A stretch of DNA of 64,000 bases, taken from Synechococcales cyanobacterium GL140_1_metabinner_5_sub (GTDB lineage: Bacteria; Cyanobacteriota; Cyanobacteriia; Cyanobacteriales; Chamaesiphonaceae). Below the pieces are notes generated by a model. The model was given only the letters and a program-made list of their open reading frames with translations. It made no database searches and had not been told where the DNA came from. The translations under genes were made by a program, and so were the position numbers. Position 1 is the stretch's first letter. Each line of letters opens with the position of its first letter. The DNA lies in assembly GCA_025359065.1 (NCBI GenBank), contig JANYHM010000038.1, positions 1 through 64,000 of the forward strand, given 5' to 3'. Shown here one piece after another: positions 56,271 through 64,000 of the stretch.

Positions 56271-56470
56271 GGGCGAAGGTTTAGCTCTAGATACTTTGCT
56301 CTTCCAGATTATGCCATGAAAGTATTAAGTTTTGTTAAATTTGAAGATATCCTGGAGGTAAGAGGCTGGCCTGATGCTAAGCAGACCGAACTTTTAGCAC
56401 TTTGAGCGACCAGCTTGCCAAGAATTACGAGAGCATAGTATGTTGATTTTGCCCTCCCTTGTCCACTGCC

Positions 56471-57253
56471 ATGACCTCGGTTTCTAGCTGCTTTCAGTCT
56501 CTGCGCGATCGCCACCAATGCGCTTTGATTCCTTTTATTACTGCCGGAGACCCAGATTTAGCGACCACAGCCCAGGCATTGATAGCCCTCGATCGAGCAG
56601 GTGCCGACATTATTGAGCTGGGCGTACCCTATTCTGATCCCTTGGCCGATGGTCCAGTGATTCAAGCCGCTGCGACGCGGGCGTTGCAGTCAGGAGTTAA
56701 ACTAGCCGACGTATTGGCAGTAGTCGCCAAGGTCAGCCCCGAGATCAAAGCGCCAGTTATTTTATTTACTTACTACAACCCTATTTTGAATTTGGGCATC
56801 TCAGAATTCCTGCGGCGGATTGTGGCGGCAGGAGTCAAGGGCTTGGTAGTACCCGATCTGCCTCTAGAAGAATCTGCCACTTTACTGGAGCCGGCCAGCC
56901 TGATGGGCATCGAAGTGATTATGTTGGTGGCTCCGACCAGCCCAGTCGATCGGATGAAAGCGATCGCCAACAGCGCCCAGGGTTTTGTTTATCTAGTCAG
57001 CGTTACTGGTGTAACTGGGATGCGCGAGGGCATGGGTAGCAACGTAGCTGGAATACTAAATCAACTGCGCAGTTTGACCGACAAGCCGATCGCCGTGGGC
57101 TTTGGCATCTCTGACCCAGTGCAGGCCAAGCAAATTAAAGAACTGGGTGCCGATGGAGTGATTGTGGGCAGTGCCATGGTGAAAAAGCTCGCTGCCGAAG
57201 GAGTGGACTCGATCGAACAATTCTGCCGCGAGCTGAAGACAGCAATTAGCTGA
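56471..57253 (+). CDS. trpA: Tryptophan synthase alpha chain
   Basis: A 260-residue TrpA. It has [39 protein letters not shown] (catalytic Glu), [30 protein letters not shown] and [16 protein letters not shown]. It cleaves indole-3-glycerol phosphate. The ATG at 56471 is used; a TTG four codons upstream is the alternative. Its TGA overlaps the rluE-like ATG (TGATG), so the two are coupled. trpB is not adjacent, as is common in cyanobacteria. Confidence 0.96.
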   Translation: MTSVSSCFQSLRDRHQCALIPFITAGDPDLATTAQALIALDRAGADIIELGVPYSDPLADGPVIQAAATRALQSGVKLADVLAVVAKVSPEIKAPVILFTYYNPILNLGISEFLRRIVAAGVKGLVVPDLPLEESATLLEPASLMGIEVIMLVAPTSPVDRMKAIANSAQGFVYLVSVTGVTGMREGMGSNVAGILNQLRSLTDKPIAVGFGISDPVQAKQIKELGADGVIVGSAMVKKLAAEGVDSIEQFCRELKTAIS

Positions 57254-57828
57254 TGCGCTATCTGATTTTCTATAAACCCTATGGGGTGCTTAGTCAGTTC
57301 AGCCCCGAAGGCAATCACCAAACCCTGAGAGACTATATCGATGTGCCGGGGGTCTATGCGGCTGGTCGGTTGGATGCTGATAGCGAGGGTTTGCTGCTGT
57401 TGACCGATGACGGAGTGTTGCAGCATCGCCTCACAGATCCGAAGTTTCAGCATCCTCGTACTTATTGGGCACAGGTAGAACGGATTCCTGATGAACAAGC
57501 CATGATGCAACTGCGGACTGGGGTGATGGTGAAAGATTATCGTACTCGTCCGGCTCAGGCCAGATTGTTAGAAACAGAGCCAAATTTGCCCGATCGAGAT
57601 CCGCCGATTCGCCAACGCCAAAATATTCCCACGGCTTGGCTGGAGTTGGTGTTGACTGAGGGCAAGAATCGGCAAGTGCGGCGAATGACGGCTGCGGTAA
57701 GTTTCCCGACTTTGCGGTTAGTGCGGGTGGCAATCGGCTCTATTCAATTAGCTGATTTAGCACCGGGTCGTTGGCGAGATTTAACTGATCAAGAGCTGCA
57801 AGAAATCTCCAGCTCATTTAGGGCTTGA
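57253..57828 (+). CDS. RsuA/RluE family pseudouridine synthase
   Basis: A 191-residue pseudouridine synthase without an S4 domain. The catalytic motif is AGRLDADSEGLLLLTDDG, with the nucleophilic Asp in GRLDADS. It also has YLIFYKPYGVLSQFSPEG at the start and LTEGKNRQVRRMTAAVSFPT. Compact forms like this match RluE (23S rRNA U2457) or similar. The target here is not certain. It is translationally coupled to trpA. Confidence 0.9.
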   Translation: MRYLIFYKPYGVLSQFSPEGNHQTLRDYIDVPGVYAAGRLDADSEGLLLLTDDGVLQHRLTDPKFQHPRTYWAQVERIPDEQAMMQLRTGVMVKDYRTRPAQARLLETEPNLPDRDPPIRQRQNIPTAWLELVLTEGKNRQVRRMTAAVSFPTLRLVRVAIGSIQLADLAPGRWRDLTDQELQEISSSFRA

Positions 57829-57834
57829 GTTTTT

Positions 57835-57918
57835 ATGAATTGGAAGCAGACCGCAATAGTGGTGTTTACAGCATCGGTTAGTGGTGCAGCCTGGTTCCTT
57901 CGCAGCAGCAAGTTCTAG
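57835..57918 (+). CDS. Candidate 27-residue single-helix membrane peptide
   Basis: A short ATG frame six bases after the rluE-like stop reads MNWKQTAIVVFTASVSGAAW followed by a basic end. It predicts a single transmembrane helix of about 15-18 residues. There is no good Shine-Dalgarno, but the position right behind the previous stop would allow reinitiation. I have no family. It may be a chance frame. Confidence 0.25.
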   Translation: MNWKQTAIVVFTASVSGAAWFLRSSKF

Positions 57919-57993
57919 AACTGCCAAAAATCGTTGCTGCTCTTAGAACCGAGTTTTGCTAGAATTGATTGTTGCGTAATTTTAAGAACTCTC

Positions 57994-58221
57994 ATGCCAC
58001 ATTCGATCGTCACCAATACCTGCGAAGGCGTAGCCGACTGTGTCAGTGCTTGTCCGGTAGCCTGTATTCATGAAGGCCCAGGCAAAAACTCGATCGGCAC
58101 CGACTGGTACTGGATTGATTTTGCTACCTGTATAGACTGCGGAATTTGTCTACAGGTTTGCCCCGTAGAAGGCGCAATTTTGCCAGAAGAACGCCCTGAG
58201 TTACAGCAGCAAAATAGCTAA
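57994..58221 (+). CDS. Bacterial-type 2[4Fe-4S] ferredoxin
   Basis: A 75-residue ferredoxin. The two cluster regions are NTCEGVADCVSACPVACIHE and ATCIDCGICLQVCPVEGAI. The second site has the canonical CxxCxxCxxxCP spacing; the first has an expanded CxxxxxCxxxCxxxC spacing typical of one branch of these small proteins. It begins MPHSIVTNTC. The longest frame starts 20 codons upstream, but the ATG at 57994 is the family start. The electron partner is unknown. Its stop overlaps the convergent TPR-protease stop. Confidence 0.85.
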   Translation: MPHSIVTNTCEGVADCVSACPVACIHEGPGKNSIGTDWYWIDFATCIDCGICLQVCPVEGAILPEERPELQQQNS

Positions 58222-60263
58222 CGCGCTCGAAGCTGCCTAATCTTGGCGATCGTCTGTTGATATCTAACACTCTTGGCTTCTTTAAAGATCGCAGCGGCAG
58301 CTTCTAGATCGCTTAAGGCACTGGCAATATCACCTCGATCGGCTTTGACCAATCCCCGGTAATACAGCGCTCTACCCGATTGAGGGTCTAGCTCGATCGC
58401 TTGGTTGGCATCAGCTAAGGCTTTTGCTGGATTTTTAAGTAAATAATAAGCCCCGCTGCGATTGCCATACAGCCGGGGCAAGATGTATTTTTTGTTGGGG
58501 TCGGCTTGAATTAGCGTAAAACTTTTATTCAAATTGTTTAGAGCTAATTGTGGTTGATTGGTATCTATATAAACAACGCCACGCAAAAAATAGGCATCCA
58601 CAAAATTGGGATCAACTTGAATAAGTGTGTTCAAATCAACAAGTGCTTTGGGGTATTTTTGTAAAAAGTTATAAGCATTAGCCCGAAAATATAGCGCCGT
58701 CGTATCACGGGGGTTAGCTTGCAAAACAGTACTAAAGTCTGCAACAGCCGCTTCGTAGTTATCTTGACCCAAATATTCTGTGCCCCTGGCTGAAAGTAAA
58801 AGACCGCGCAAAGCTGGGTTTTGATTGAGCTTGATGGCCTGAGTGTAGTCTTGAATTGCACCAGCCCCTTGCTTGGCCTTCGATCGCGCTGAAGCTCTAC
58901 TCATATAGTAAGCAAGATTTTTAGGATTGATCTGTAAGGCTTTATTCAAATCAGCCAGAGCAGCCGGATAGTTTTTCTGCTCAGCATAAATGCCCGATCG
59001 CCCTCCATAGTAGACCGCAGAATATGGGGCGAGTTTAATAGCAGCACTGTAATCGGCTAAAGCCCCGGCCAAATCAGCAGTTTTGCTGCGAGCAGTAGCT
59101 CTGAGGGCATAAGCATTATCTGTTGGCTTGGTAACGATGGCCACATCCAAAATTTTAATGGCTTGAGCATAGTTACCCAGATCATTTTGAGTATTAGCAG
59201 CTCCTTCTAAAGCCCAAGTAGACTTAGGCGATAACTTATAAGCTCGTTGAAAGTCACTCAGTGCTAGCTGATATTCAGAGATAAACCGCTTTTTGGCTTT
59301 TTCTTCGGTTTCTAGGCGAGTTGTGATGCTTTCCAGAGCTTTAGAGTTGGTCAATAGACTTCTCGCCGTACCGCGATACAAATAGGCCGTCGATCGCTGG
59401 GGGCTAGCTTGAATTGCCTGATCAAAGTCTCCGATCGACTCGGCATACTTGCCATTGGTCAACTTAGCTAAACCACTGACCAATAAATCATCTACTGGGG
59501 TCGCTTTAGCAGCAACTGTCGCCGAGGCGAAGCCATTTATACCAGCAGATGCGGCTGACTTCGTAAAAGTGTTGACAGTAATACCCAAATTAAACCCGGT
59601 CTTGAACCGAATATTGGGATTAATTTCGGAGGTGCTGAGCTTAGTATCTACATCGCCTTTGCCATGAATAGCCACCAGTTCGCCTCGATCGTTCCACACC
59701 GGGCCACCACTATGACCGGGCAGAGTATTATTGCTATAGACCAGAGAATAGCCATCTTGCAGCGGCTTACTACTGTTAGCGGTGACTTTGCCCTCGGTGA
59801 AATTAAAGACTGCTAAATCGATTGTCGCCGTCGTCGGAAAACCTGATACATAGACAGTAGAACCCTCTCCAACTTCACTGGAATCTTTTACCAGCTTAGA
59901 AACTGAGTAGTTTTGTGTACTAGTAAATTCACCCACCGCCAAATCAACTTGGCCAGGAAAGGTTTTAATATTGCTAATGTTTTGACTACTGCCATCTGGG
60001 AGAGTAAGTCGATACTTCTCACTGCGGTCTTTCAGCACATGAGCTGCGGTCAAGACAGTATACGTATCACCTTTTTTACCTATAATTACCCCAGACCCTG
60101 GGGAGTCAGCACTTTCAATGCGTACCGTACACTGTTTAGCAATTTTTGCTACTTGCTGCCCGGTAAGTTGCTGGGCATTGACTGTTAAAACTCCACCTGC
60201 TAAAACTCCACAAAGGGCAGAGGTAACACCAAAGATCGGAACAATTATGGAAGATGGTTTCAT
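58218..60263 (-). CDS. Trypsin-like serine protease with TPR repeats
   Basis: A 681-residue exported protein. A signal sequence (GVLAGGVLTVNAQQ) is followed by a chymotrypsin-fold domain (about residues 30-235) with all three catalytic motifs: VLTAAHVLKD (His), QVDLAVGEF (Asp) and LPGHSGGPVWND (Ser). From about residue 260 to the end run about a dozen TPR units (e.g. AIKILDVAIVTKPTDNAYAL, ALADLNKALQINPKNLAYYM). Such protease-TPR proteins are common in filamentous cyanobacteria and may act in cell-envelope quality control. It is three bases downstream of the small TPR gene and probably coupled to it. Confidence 0.88.
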   Translation of the reverse strand: MKPSSIIVPIFGVTSALCGVLAGGVLTVNAQQLTGQQVAKIAKQCTVRIESADSPGSGVIIGKKGDTYTVLTAAHVLKDRSEKYRLTLPDGSSQNISNIKTFPGQVDLAVGEFTSTQNYSVSKLVKDSSEVGEGSTVYVSGFPTTATIDLAVFNFTEGKVTANSSKPLQDGYSLVYSNNTLPGHSGGPVWNDRGELVAIHGKGDVDTKLSTSEINPNIRFKTGFNLGITVNTFTKSAASAGINGFASATVAAKATPVDDLLVSGLAKLTNGKYAESIGDFDQAIQASPQRSTAYLYRGTARSLLTNSKALESITTRLETEEKAKKRFISEYQLALSDFQRAYKLSPKSTWALEGAANTQNDLGNYAQAIKILDVAIVTKPTDNAYALRATARSKTADLAGALADYSAAIKLAPYSAVYYGGRSGIYAEQKNYPAALADLNKALQINPKNLAYYMSRASARSKAKQGAGAIQDYTQAIKLNQNPALRGLLLSARGTEYLGQDNYEAAVADFSTVLQANPRDTTALYFRANAYNFLQKYPKALVDLNTLIQVDPNFVDAYFLRGVVYIDTNQPQLALNNLNKSFTLIQADPNKKYILPRLYGNRSGAYYLLKNPAKALADANQAIELDPQSGRALYYRGLVKADRGDIASALSDLEAAAAIFKEAKSVRYQQTIAKIRQLRAR

Positions 60264-60266
60264 TTT

Positions 60267-60908
60267 TTAATTAACGGAAGTTGTGTTGTTGAGGTCTTGC
60301 TGCATCTGTTTCACAATGCCATCAGATTCTGCGGCCTGAGCATTTTCACCCTGCTTTCTAAATAACTCTACCGACTTACGCACATCCGCCAGTCCAGATT
60401 CTTTTTCGGCCTTGTTGGCGGCACTAAGATATTTGATCATCCCCAAATTACGATGGGCGGTGGCGTAGTTGGCGTTCAACTCAATAGTAGTCTTAAAATC
60501 TGCGATGGCTTGTGGATATTGTCCTAAGCGGGCGTAAGTGATACCGCGATTGAAATAGGTGCTGTAATCGCGGCGATCGAGGCTTAAAGCTTTGTCATAG
60601 TCGGCTAAAGCACCTTGGGGATTGCCCAAATCATCCTTCACACTACCTCGACTGGCATAGGCGATCGCGTCATTGGGCTTCAGCTTAATGAATTCATCAA
60701 AGTCGGCTAAGGCACCTGTGAGGTCTTTGCCTTCGTACTTCTGCATAGCACTACGCAGAATTTCTTCTGGACTGCGGGTTTCCACAACCTGTTGAGCCGG
60801 GGAAACAATTTTGGCTGGAATCTTTCGAGCTAGATCCGCAGCGTGAACAGCGGGTAATGAGCTAACTAGTAATACAGAAATAGCAGTCAGGGCAAAAGTT
60901 TTAGACAT
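60267..60908 (-). CDS. Secreted TPR protein
   Basis: A 213-residue exported TPR protein: signal peptide (FALTAISVLLVSSLPAVHAAD), then about four TPR units from residue 55 to 165 (LTGALADFDEFIKLKPNDAI, AYASRGSVKDDLGNPQGALA, YFNRGITYARLGQYPQAIAD, AHRNLGMIKYLSAANKA). The ATG at 60906-60908 has a GGAGG five bases upstream and a clean signal peptide; the longest frame adds 13 residues. It is directly upstream of the protease-TPR gene, so the two proteins may act together through TPR contacts. Confidence 0.82.
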   Translation of the reverse strand: MSKTFALTAISVLLVSSLPAVHAADLARKIPAKIVSPAQQVVETRSPEEILRSAMQKYEGKDLTGALADFDEFIKLKPNDAIAYASRGSVKDDLGNPQGALADYDKALSLDRRDYSTYFNRGITYARLGQYPQAIADFKTTIELNANYATAHRNLGMIKYLSAANKAEKESGLADVRKSVELFRKQGENAQAAESDGIVKQMQQDLNNTTSVN

Positions 60909-61085
60909 GATACCTCCAGGTGAAATAGACTGGAACCAGACTTCCAAATTGTAGTTTCTGATTTGGCGATCATTGGGAATTCTTGCGAAATCGATACAAT
61001 CCTGGCTCAGATCCTGGCTTGCTGCGGCTTAATTTGGCATGATAAGATTTGTGGTGCGTTACTGCTGTTCATTGCTGAGGTTGTC

Positions 61086-61640
61086 ATGGCTTATTTGTGG
61101 TTTAAATCGTTTCATATTGTGGGGTTGGTAGCTTGGTTTGCCGGACTTTTTTATTTGCCGCGTCTGTTTGTCTATCACATCGAAGCAAATGAACAGCCCG
61201 AAAATGTGCGAGACATTTTGAAAAAGCAATATGTGATCATGGAGCAACGGCTCATGAAGATCATTATGAATCCAGCGATGGTGTTGACTTTGGCAATGGC
61301 AGCGGGGATGTTGTATAAATCTCCGGCGCTATTGAAGGAGCGGTGGCTACATGTAAAGATGGGTTTGGTATTGGTAATCGTGGGCTATCATTTTTACTGT
61401 CAGATTATTATGAAAAAGCTGGAAGCTGGTGAAACACCGTTGAGCGCCCAACAGTTTCGCTGGTTTAATGAGTTTCCGACGTTTTTCTTGGTAGTGATTG
61501 TAATGTTGGCTATCTTCAAAAACGATATTCCCCGTGATGCTACTGGCTATGTAGTGGTGGCAATGGCGATCGCTTTTGCGATTAGTATTCAGCTCTACGC
61601 CCGCAAAAGAAGACTGGACAAGGAAAAACTCGCAGCCTAA
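61086..61640 (+). CDS. hemJ: Protoporphyrinogen IX oxidase HemJ
   Basis: A 184-residue membrane protein of about four transmembrane helices, starting MAYLWFKSFHIVGLVAWFAG with the conserved heme-ligating His. Further signature residues are in FYLPRLFVYHIEA, QRLMKIIMNPAMV and WLHVKMGLVLVIVGYHFYC. HemJ oxidises protoporphyrinogen IX to protoporphyrin IX for heme and chlorophyll, and is the common form in cyanobacteria. The ATG at 61086 is used; the longest frame adds 41 non-family residues. Confidence 0.93.
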   Translation: MAYLWFKSFHIVGLVAWFAGLFYLPRLFVYHIEANEQPENVRDILKKQYVIMEQRLMKIIMNPAMVLTLAMAAGMLYKSPALLKERWLHVKMGLVLVIVGYHFYCQIIMKKLEAGETPLSAQQFRWFNEFPTFFLVVIVMLAIFKNDIPRDATGYVVVAMAIAFAISIQLYARKRRLDKEKLAA

Positions 61641-61664
61641 TTTTTAAGGTTTTAGTTAGCAGAT

Positions 61665-61748
61665 CTTTTTCTCTAAAGACTTAGATTAAAGACTTCAGAA
61701 CGAGAATTTGGCGGATTGAGAGTAGTACACCGGGCATATAGCAAGCTT
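61665..61748 (-). pseudogene. Truncated second copy of the dapB 3' end
   Basis: On the minus strand this stretch reads [20 protein letters not shown] followed by Ile and a TAA. It matches the C-terminus of the intact dapB at 62928-63749 ([23 protein letters not shown] form) over 21 codons with two amino-acid differences and six silent codon differences. Homology stops sharply at 61748, and the frame is cut six or seven codons before the normal dapB end. The silent differences suggest a diverged allele from another strain rather than a recent duplication. Confidence 0.75.
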
Positions 61749-61763
61749 TCAAGAATATTTTGG

Positions 61764-61826
61764 TTGTCACTTGACAATCATCTGATCTCAGAGGTACGAT
61801 TGCTAATACTTATTGTCGAGTGACAA
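61764..61826 (+). promoter_or_regulatory. Promoter and twin palindromic operators of the HicA-like/HTH operon
   Basis: Two related 14-bp palindromes lie here: TTGTCACTTGACAA at 61764-61777 and TTGTCGAGTGACAA at 61813-61826, 49 bases centre to centre. The first contains a perfect -35 box TTGACA (61771-61776); TACGAT at 61795-61800 gives an 18-base spacing to the -10. The second palindrome would fall just downstream of the transcription start. A repressor bound at both sites would block transcription, as in autoregulated toxin-antitoxin operons. Confidence 0.6.
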
Positions 61827-61866
61827 TGCTTGCTAGTTAAACTAGTCAAATAATGTTGAGGCTGTT

Positions 61867-62136
61867 ATGTCAAGACGATCTCATCCACACCCAGACATTG
61901 AGGATGCGTTGGAGTATGCCGAGAAAAATGGTTGGAGGGTTGATGTTGGTGGAAGTCATTGTTGGGGTAAAATTTACTGCCCTTATAATGACAAAGCATG
62001 TAGAGGTGGAATATTTTGCATATCTAGTATTTGGAGTACTCCTAAAAATCCAGGGAATCATGCAAAGCAAATCAAAAAAGTTGTTGACAACTGTACAACC
62101 AGCAGCAATATAAAGAATCTCTCTGAAGAGGAATAA
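61867..62136 (+). CDS. HicA-like small toxin candidate
   Basis: An 89-residue protein with the HicA-type pattern: a first helix (DIEDALEYAEKNGW), the GGSHCWGKIYCPYND loop with the His that is catalytic in HicA mRNA interferases, and a last helix after STPKNPGNHAKQIKKVV. It has more cysteines than usual (HCWG, YCPY, ACRGG, IFCIS, DNCTT), which could bind metal. GAGG six bases ahead of the ATG supports the start, and a frame starting 14 bases earlier in another register is a shadow. It is followed after five bases by the HTH gene. This could be a distinct HicA-related toxin group; the identification rests on motif pattern alone. Confidence 0.6.
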   Translation: MSRRSHPHPDIEDALEYAEKNGWRVDVGGSHCWGKIYCPYNDKACRGGIFCISSIWSTPKNPGNHAKQIKKVVDNCTTSSNIKNLSEEE

Positions 62137-62141
62137 TAAAC

Positions 62142-62669
62142 ATGAAAGAATATAGTTTCACTCTAAAATTCAATTTTCATGATTCTCAAACTGATCCAAG
62201 CAGTTATATTGAGCAGTTGTATGAAAGCGGATGTGATGACGCTTTGATCGGAATTGGAAGGCAAGGATCTATTGCCTTAGACTTCATTCGTGAAGCACAA
62301 TCAGCATTTGAAGCTATTTCTAGTGCAATAACTAATGTGAAAAAAGTTATTCCAACTGCAATCTTAGTTGAAGCATCTCCAGATTTTGTTGGTTTGACTG
62401 ATATAGCTGAAATTATTGGATGTACTCGCCAAAATGCTAGAAATCTTATTCTAAATAATAAGCCTAGATCTCCTTTGCCTGTTTACGAAGGTACACCATC
62501 AATTTGGCATTTATCTGAGGTTCTAACTTGGTTAAAAGAAGATAAGACCTATGTAATAGATGAATCACTAATAGAAGTTTCTAGCATAAACATGAACTTT
62601 AATATTGCTAGGAACTGGCAGAAGATAGAGCCTGCTCTACAAGAAAATATTAGAGTTTTAGTTGCTTAG
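62142..62669 (+). CDS. HTH protein, likely antitoxin/repressor partner
   Basis: A 175-residue protein. The N-terminal 85 residues form an alpha/beta domain (EYSFTLKFNF, then QGSIALDFIREAQSAFEAIS and VKKVIPTAILV) that may be HicB-like or ferredoxin-like. The middle (about residues 88-135) is a MerR/excisionase-type helix-turn-helix: LTDIAEIIGCTRQNARNLI, then a SPLPVYEGTPSIWHLSEVL segment. GAGGAA lies before the ATG. Being second in an operon with a HicA-like protein and two palindromes upstream, it is probably the antitoxin and autorepressor. The family is known in other bacteria as an uncharacterised HTH protein. Confidence 0.6.
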   Translation: MKEYSFTLKFNFHDSQTDPSSYIEQLYESGCDDALIGIGRQGSIALDFIREAQSAFEAISSAITNVKKVIPTAILVEASPDFVGLTDIAEIIGCTRQNARNLILNNKPRSPLPVYEGTPSIWHLSEVLTWLKEDKTYVIDESLIEVSSINMNFNIARNWQKIEPALQENIRVLVA

Positions 62670-62876
62670 TGCCAAATTCGATCGCCAAAGGTTTAATCTT
62701 TGCTGCCTGCCCTGTTTTTCAGCATTATCCAGAAAATACTGAATTTTGGTAGGTTTGTTAACCTGTAATATGAACTGAGGCTTATACTACAAGGTGCAAT
62801 TGACTGAATCGTTGATGACCGTCAAAAGTTGAGCAATTAAAAAGCTTAAGCATTCAATTTACTCATTGGAAATTTT

Positions 62877-62907
62877 CCTGCTAATTAAATTTTAATTAGC
62901 AGGTTTT
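62877..62907. terminator. Long inverted repeat, terminator-like
   Basis: A perfect 13-bp repeat (CCTGCTAATTAAA / TTTAATTAGCAGG, one-base centre) is followed on the plus strand by TTTTCC. The stem is AT-rich, so the strength as a terminator is doubtful. It lies between the HTH gene and dapB and could serve either. Confidence 0.5.
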
Positions 62908-62927
62908 CCTGCCTAGAAATCAGCAGG

Positions 62928-63749
62928 CTAAAGGATTTTCTCTAGGCCATAGATTAAAGACTTCAACTCCAAAATTTTGCGGATCGACAGCAATACACCG
63001 GGCATATAGCAGGCTCGATCCATAGTGTCATGGCGCAAAGTATAGATTTGACCAGCGGCACCAAACAGAATCTCTTGGTGGGCAATAAAACCGGGCAGGC
63101 GCACGCTATGAATCCGAATGTTTTCGTTAGCTATTGCGCCTCTGGCTCCAGTAATTTTCTCGGTTTCAGTGACTAGTGGCGGATTGAAAGTTTGACCTAA
63201 TTCTCCTAGTAACTGAGCAGTTTGTATCGCCGTGCCACTGGGGGCATCAGCCTTTTGGTTGTGGTGTAGCTCAATAATTTCCACATTTTCAAAATACTTA
63301 GCGGCCTGGATGGCAGCCTGCTGCATTAGCACTACCCCGATCGAGAAATTGGGAATAATCAGGCAGCCGGTGCTAGCTTTGTCGGCAAACTTGGCTAGTT
63401 CGGCCATCTGTTTTTCACTGAGTCCAGTGGTTCCCACTACTGGGCGCACCCCATAGGCGATCGCCGACCGCACATTTTCATAAACCCCATCTGGATGAGT
63501 AAAATCTACCATCACAGCCTGCTGCTTTTCTTGAGAAGCCATGGCCAGGGTTGCTTGTAGATCGTTTACTACCGGAATTTCTAATTCGCCGCAGCCTGCC
63601 AAAAGACCAATATCTTCGCCTTGGATCTTGGGGTTGCGATCGATCGCTCCAAACAACACCATGTCGGTGGCTTGGGCAACGGCCTTAATTACTTCTAGGC
63701 CCATTTTGCCAGCGGCACCATTGACAACTACCGGGATCGGTAAACTCAT
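62928..63749 (-). CDS. dapB: 4-hydroxy-tetrahydrodipicolinate reductase DapB
   Basis: A 273-residue DapB. The Rossmann motif is [18 protein letters not shown], with [54 protein letters not shown] (catalytic His and Lys) and [20 protein letters not shown]. It makes tetrahydrodipicolinate for lysine and peptidoglycan. The start is the ATG at 63747-63749 ([11 protein letters not shown]); the longest frame adds 19 residues. A diverged copy of its last codons lies at 61665-61748, with the toxin-antitoxin candidate in between. Confidence 0.96.
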   Translation of the reverse strand: MSLPIPVVVNGAAGKMGLEVIKAVAQATDMVLFGAIDRNPKIQGEDIGLLAGCGELEIPVVNDLQATLAMASQEKQQAVMVDFTHPDGVYENVRSAIAYGVRPVVGTTGLSEKQMAELAKFADKASTGCLIIPNFSIGVVLMQQAAIQAAKYFENVEIIELHHNQKADAPSGTAIQTAQLLGELGQTFNPPLVTETEKITGARGAIANENIRIHSVRLPGFIAHQEILFGAAGQIYTLRHDTMDRACYMPGVLLSIRKILELKSLIYGLEKIL

Positions 63750-63815
63750 ATATGATCGACCAAAATTCAGCTCTTTAAGTTTACCAGATGCCTCCACCAG
63801 CCCCAACGGCTTTCA

Positions 63816-64000
63816 CTAGTTTTTAGTCTGGGAAGATGTTTTGTTTCCGAGTTTTTCGGTGATTGATAAAGGTGGATTACTAGTCCAAAGTTTGAGATTT
63901 TCGGGACTGCCCAAAGAATAGTCTTCTAATTTAAAGTCTTTGCTGATATGTTTGAGGCGGTTGTATAAAGCTTGGTTGAGGACTACTCCTGTAGATTCGC
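63816..64000 (-). CDS. C-terminal fragment of an unidentified protein (cut by window edge)
   Basis: On the minus strand a frame open from the window end to a TAG at 63816-63818 encodes about 61 residues, including TGVVLNQALYNRLKHISKDF and GSPENLKLWTSNPPLSITEK. It looks coding and lies just upstream of dapB on the same strand. I do not recognise the family. Confidence 0.5.
   Translation of the reverse strand, partial: ESTGVVLNQALYNRLKHISKDFKLEDYSLGSPENLKLWTSNPPLSITEKLGNKTSSQTKN

Noticed and set aside
61853-62113. 86-codon plus-strand frame overlapping the HicA-like gene in another register
   Set aside because: It has a poor ribosome-binding context and no family pattern; the 61867 frame has a Shine-Dalgarno and HicA-like motifs.

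Overview
The window is chromosomal DNA from a cyanobacterium, probably a deep-branching filamentous or Pseudanabaena/Leptolyngbya-like lineage; genus is not decidable from sequence alone. The evidence is PcyA (phycobilin synthesis), RuBisCO activase, PSRP-3/Ycf65, Ycf35, Ycf48 with RubA, HemJ, a plant-type 2Fe-2S ferredoxin, a FurB-type Zur, the many Uma2/DUF4058 genes, and frequent HIP1 octamers (GCGATCGC). There is one tRNA (Ser-UGA), and no rRNA, CRISPR array, intact insertion sequence or prophage.

Layout. 0-4.9 kb: an edge fragment, a helix-hairpin-helix protein, clpC, PSRP-3 and rca. 4.9-8.7 kb: an accessory, decaying strip with two Uma2 genes, a 5'-truncated GDYXXLXY gene, a ribbon-helix-helix gene followed by a frameshifted membrane-protein gene, and DUF4058. 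8.7-19.3 kb: dnaK, a lipase-like hydrolase, a TonB-like protein, mlaE-recF, a His-rich CobW GTPase, a cysS carrying a membrane-domain insertion, tRNA-Ser and a metallophosphoesterase. 19.3-22.1 kb: a three-gene operon of secreted proteins. 22.1-28.5 kb: purSQ, zur with a WecA-like transferase, bamA, purC and a small secreted protein. 28.8-33.8 kb: the str operon rpsL-rpsG-fusA-tuf-rpsJ. 34-37.6 kb: tandem FHA genes, pcyA and its likely electron donor ferredoxin. 38-47.3 kb: a surface-glycan/glycosylation region whose 40.0-47.3 kb part is visibly AT-richer and lacks HIP1. 47.3-53.4 kb: trhO, a DUF2997-Ycf35-ferredoxin operon, an antitoxin with a broken toxin, an rRNA methyltransferase, and a membrane-anchored subtilase with a small partner. 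53.4-61.6 kb: small secreted proteins, ycf48-rubA without the usual psbEFLJ, trpA-rluE, a ferredoxin, a trypsin/TPR pair and hemJ. 61.6-64 kb: a HicA-like/HTH toxin-antitoxin candidate lying between dapB and a diverged, truncated second copy of the dapB 3' end.

Most interesting points: (1) the two-gene HicA-like/HTH module with twin palindromic operators over its promoter, flanked by a foreign-looking dapB tail, which looks like a recombination scar; (2) a cysteinyl-tRNA synthetase with a CAAD/CURT1-like two-helix membrane domain inserted in its DALR region; (3) an FHA-flavoprotein fusion next to a duplicated stand-alone FHA gene; (4) a 1466-residue GT2-methyltransferase-GT2-GT41 protein; (5) several genes caught in decay that ordinary ORF calling would miss.

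Start codons were moved inward from the longest ORF wherever family length or a Shine-Dalgarno sequence argued for it; each case is noted.
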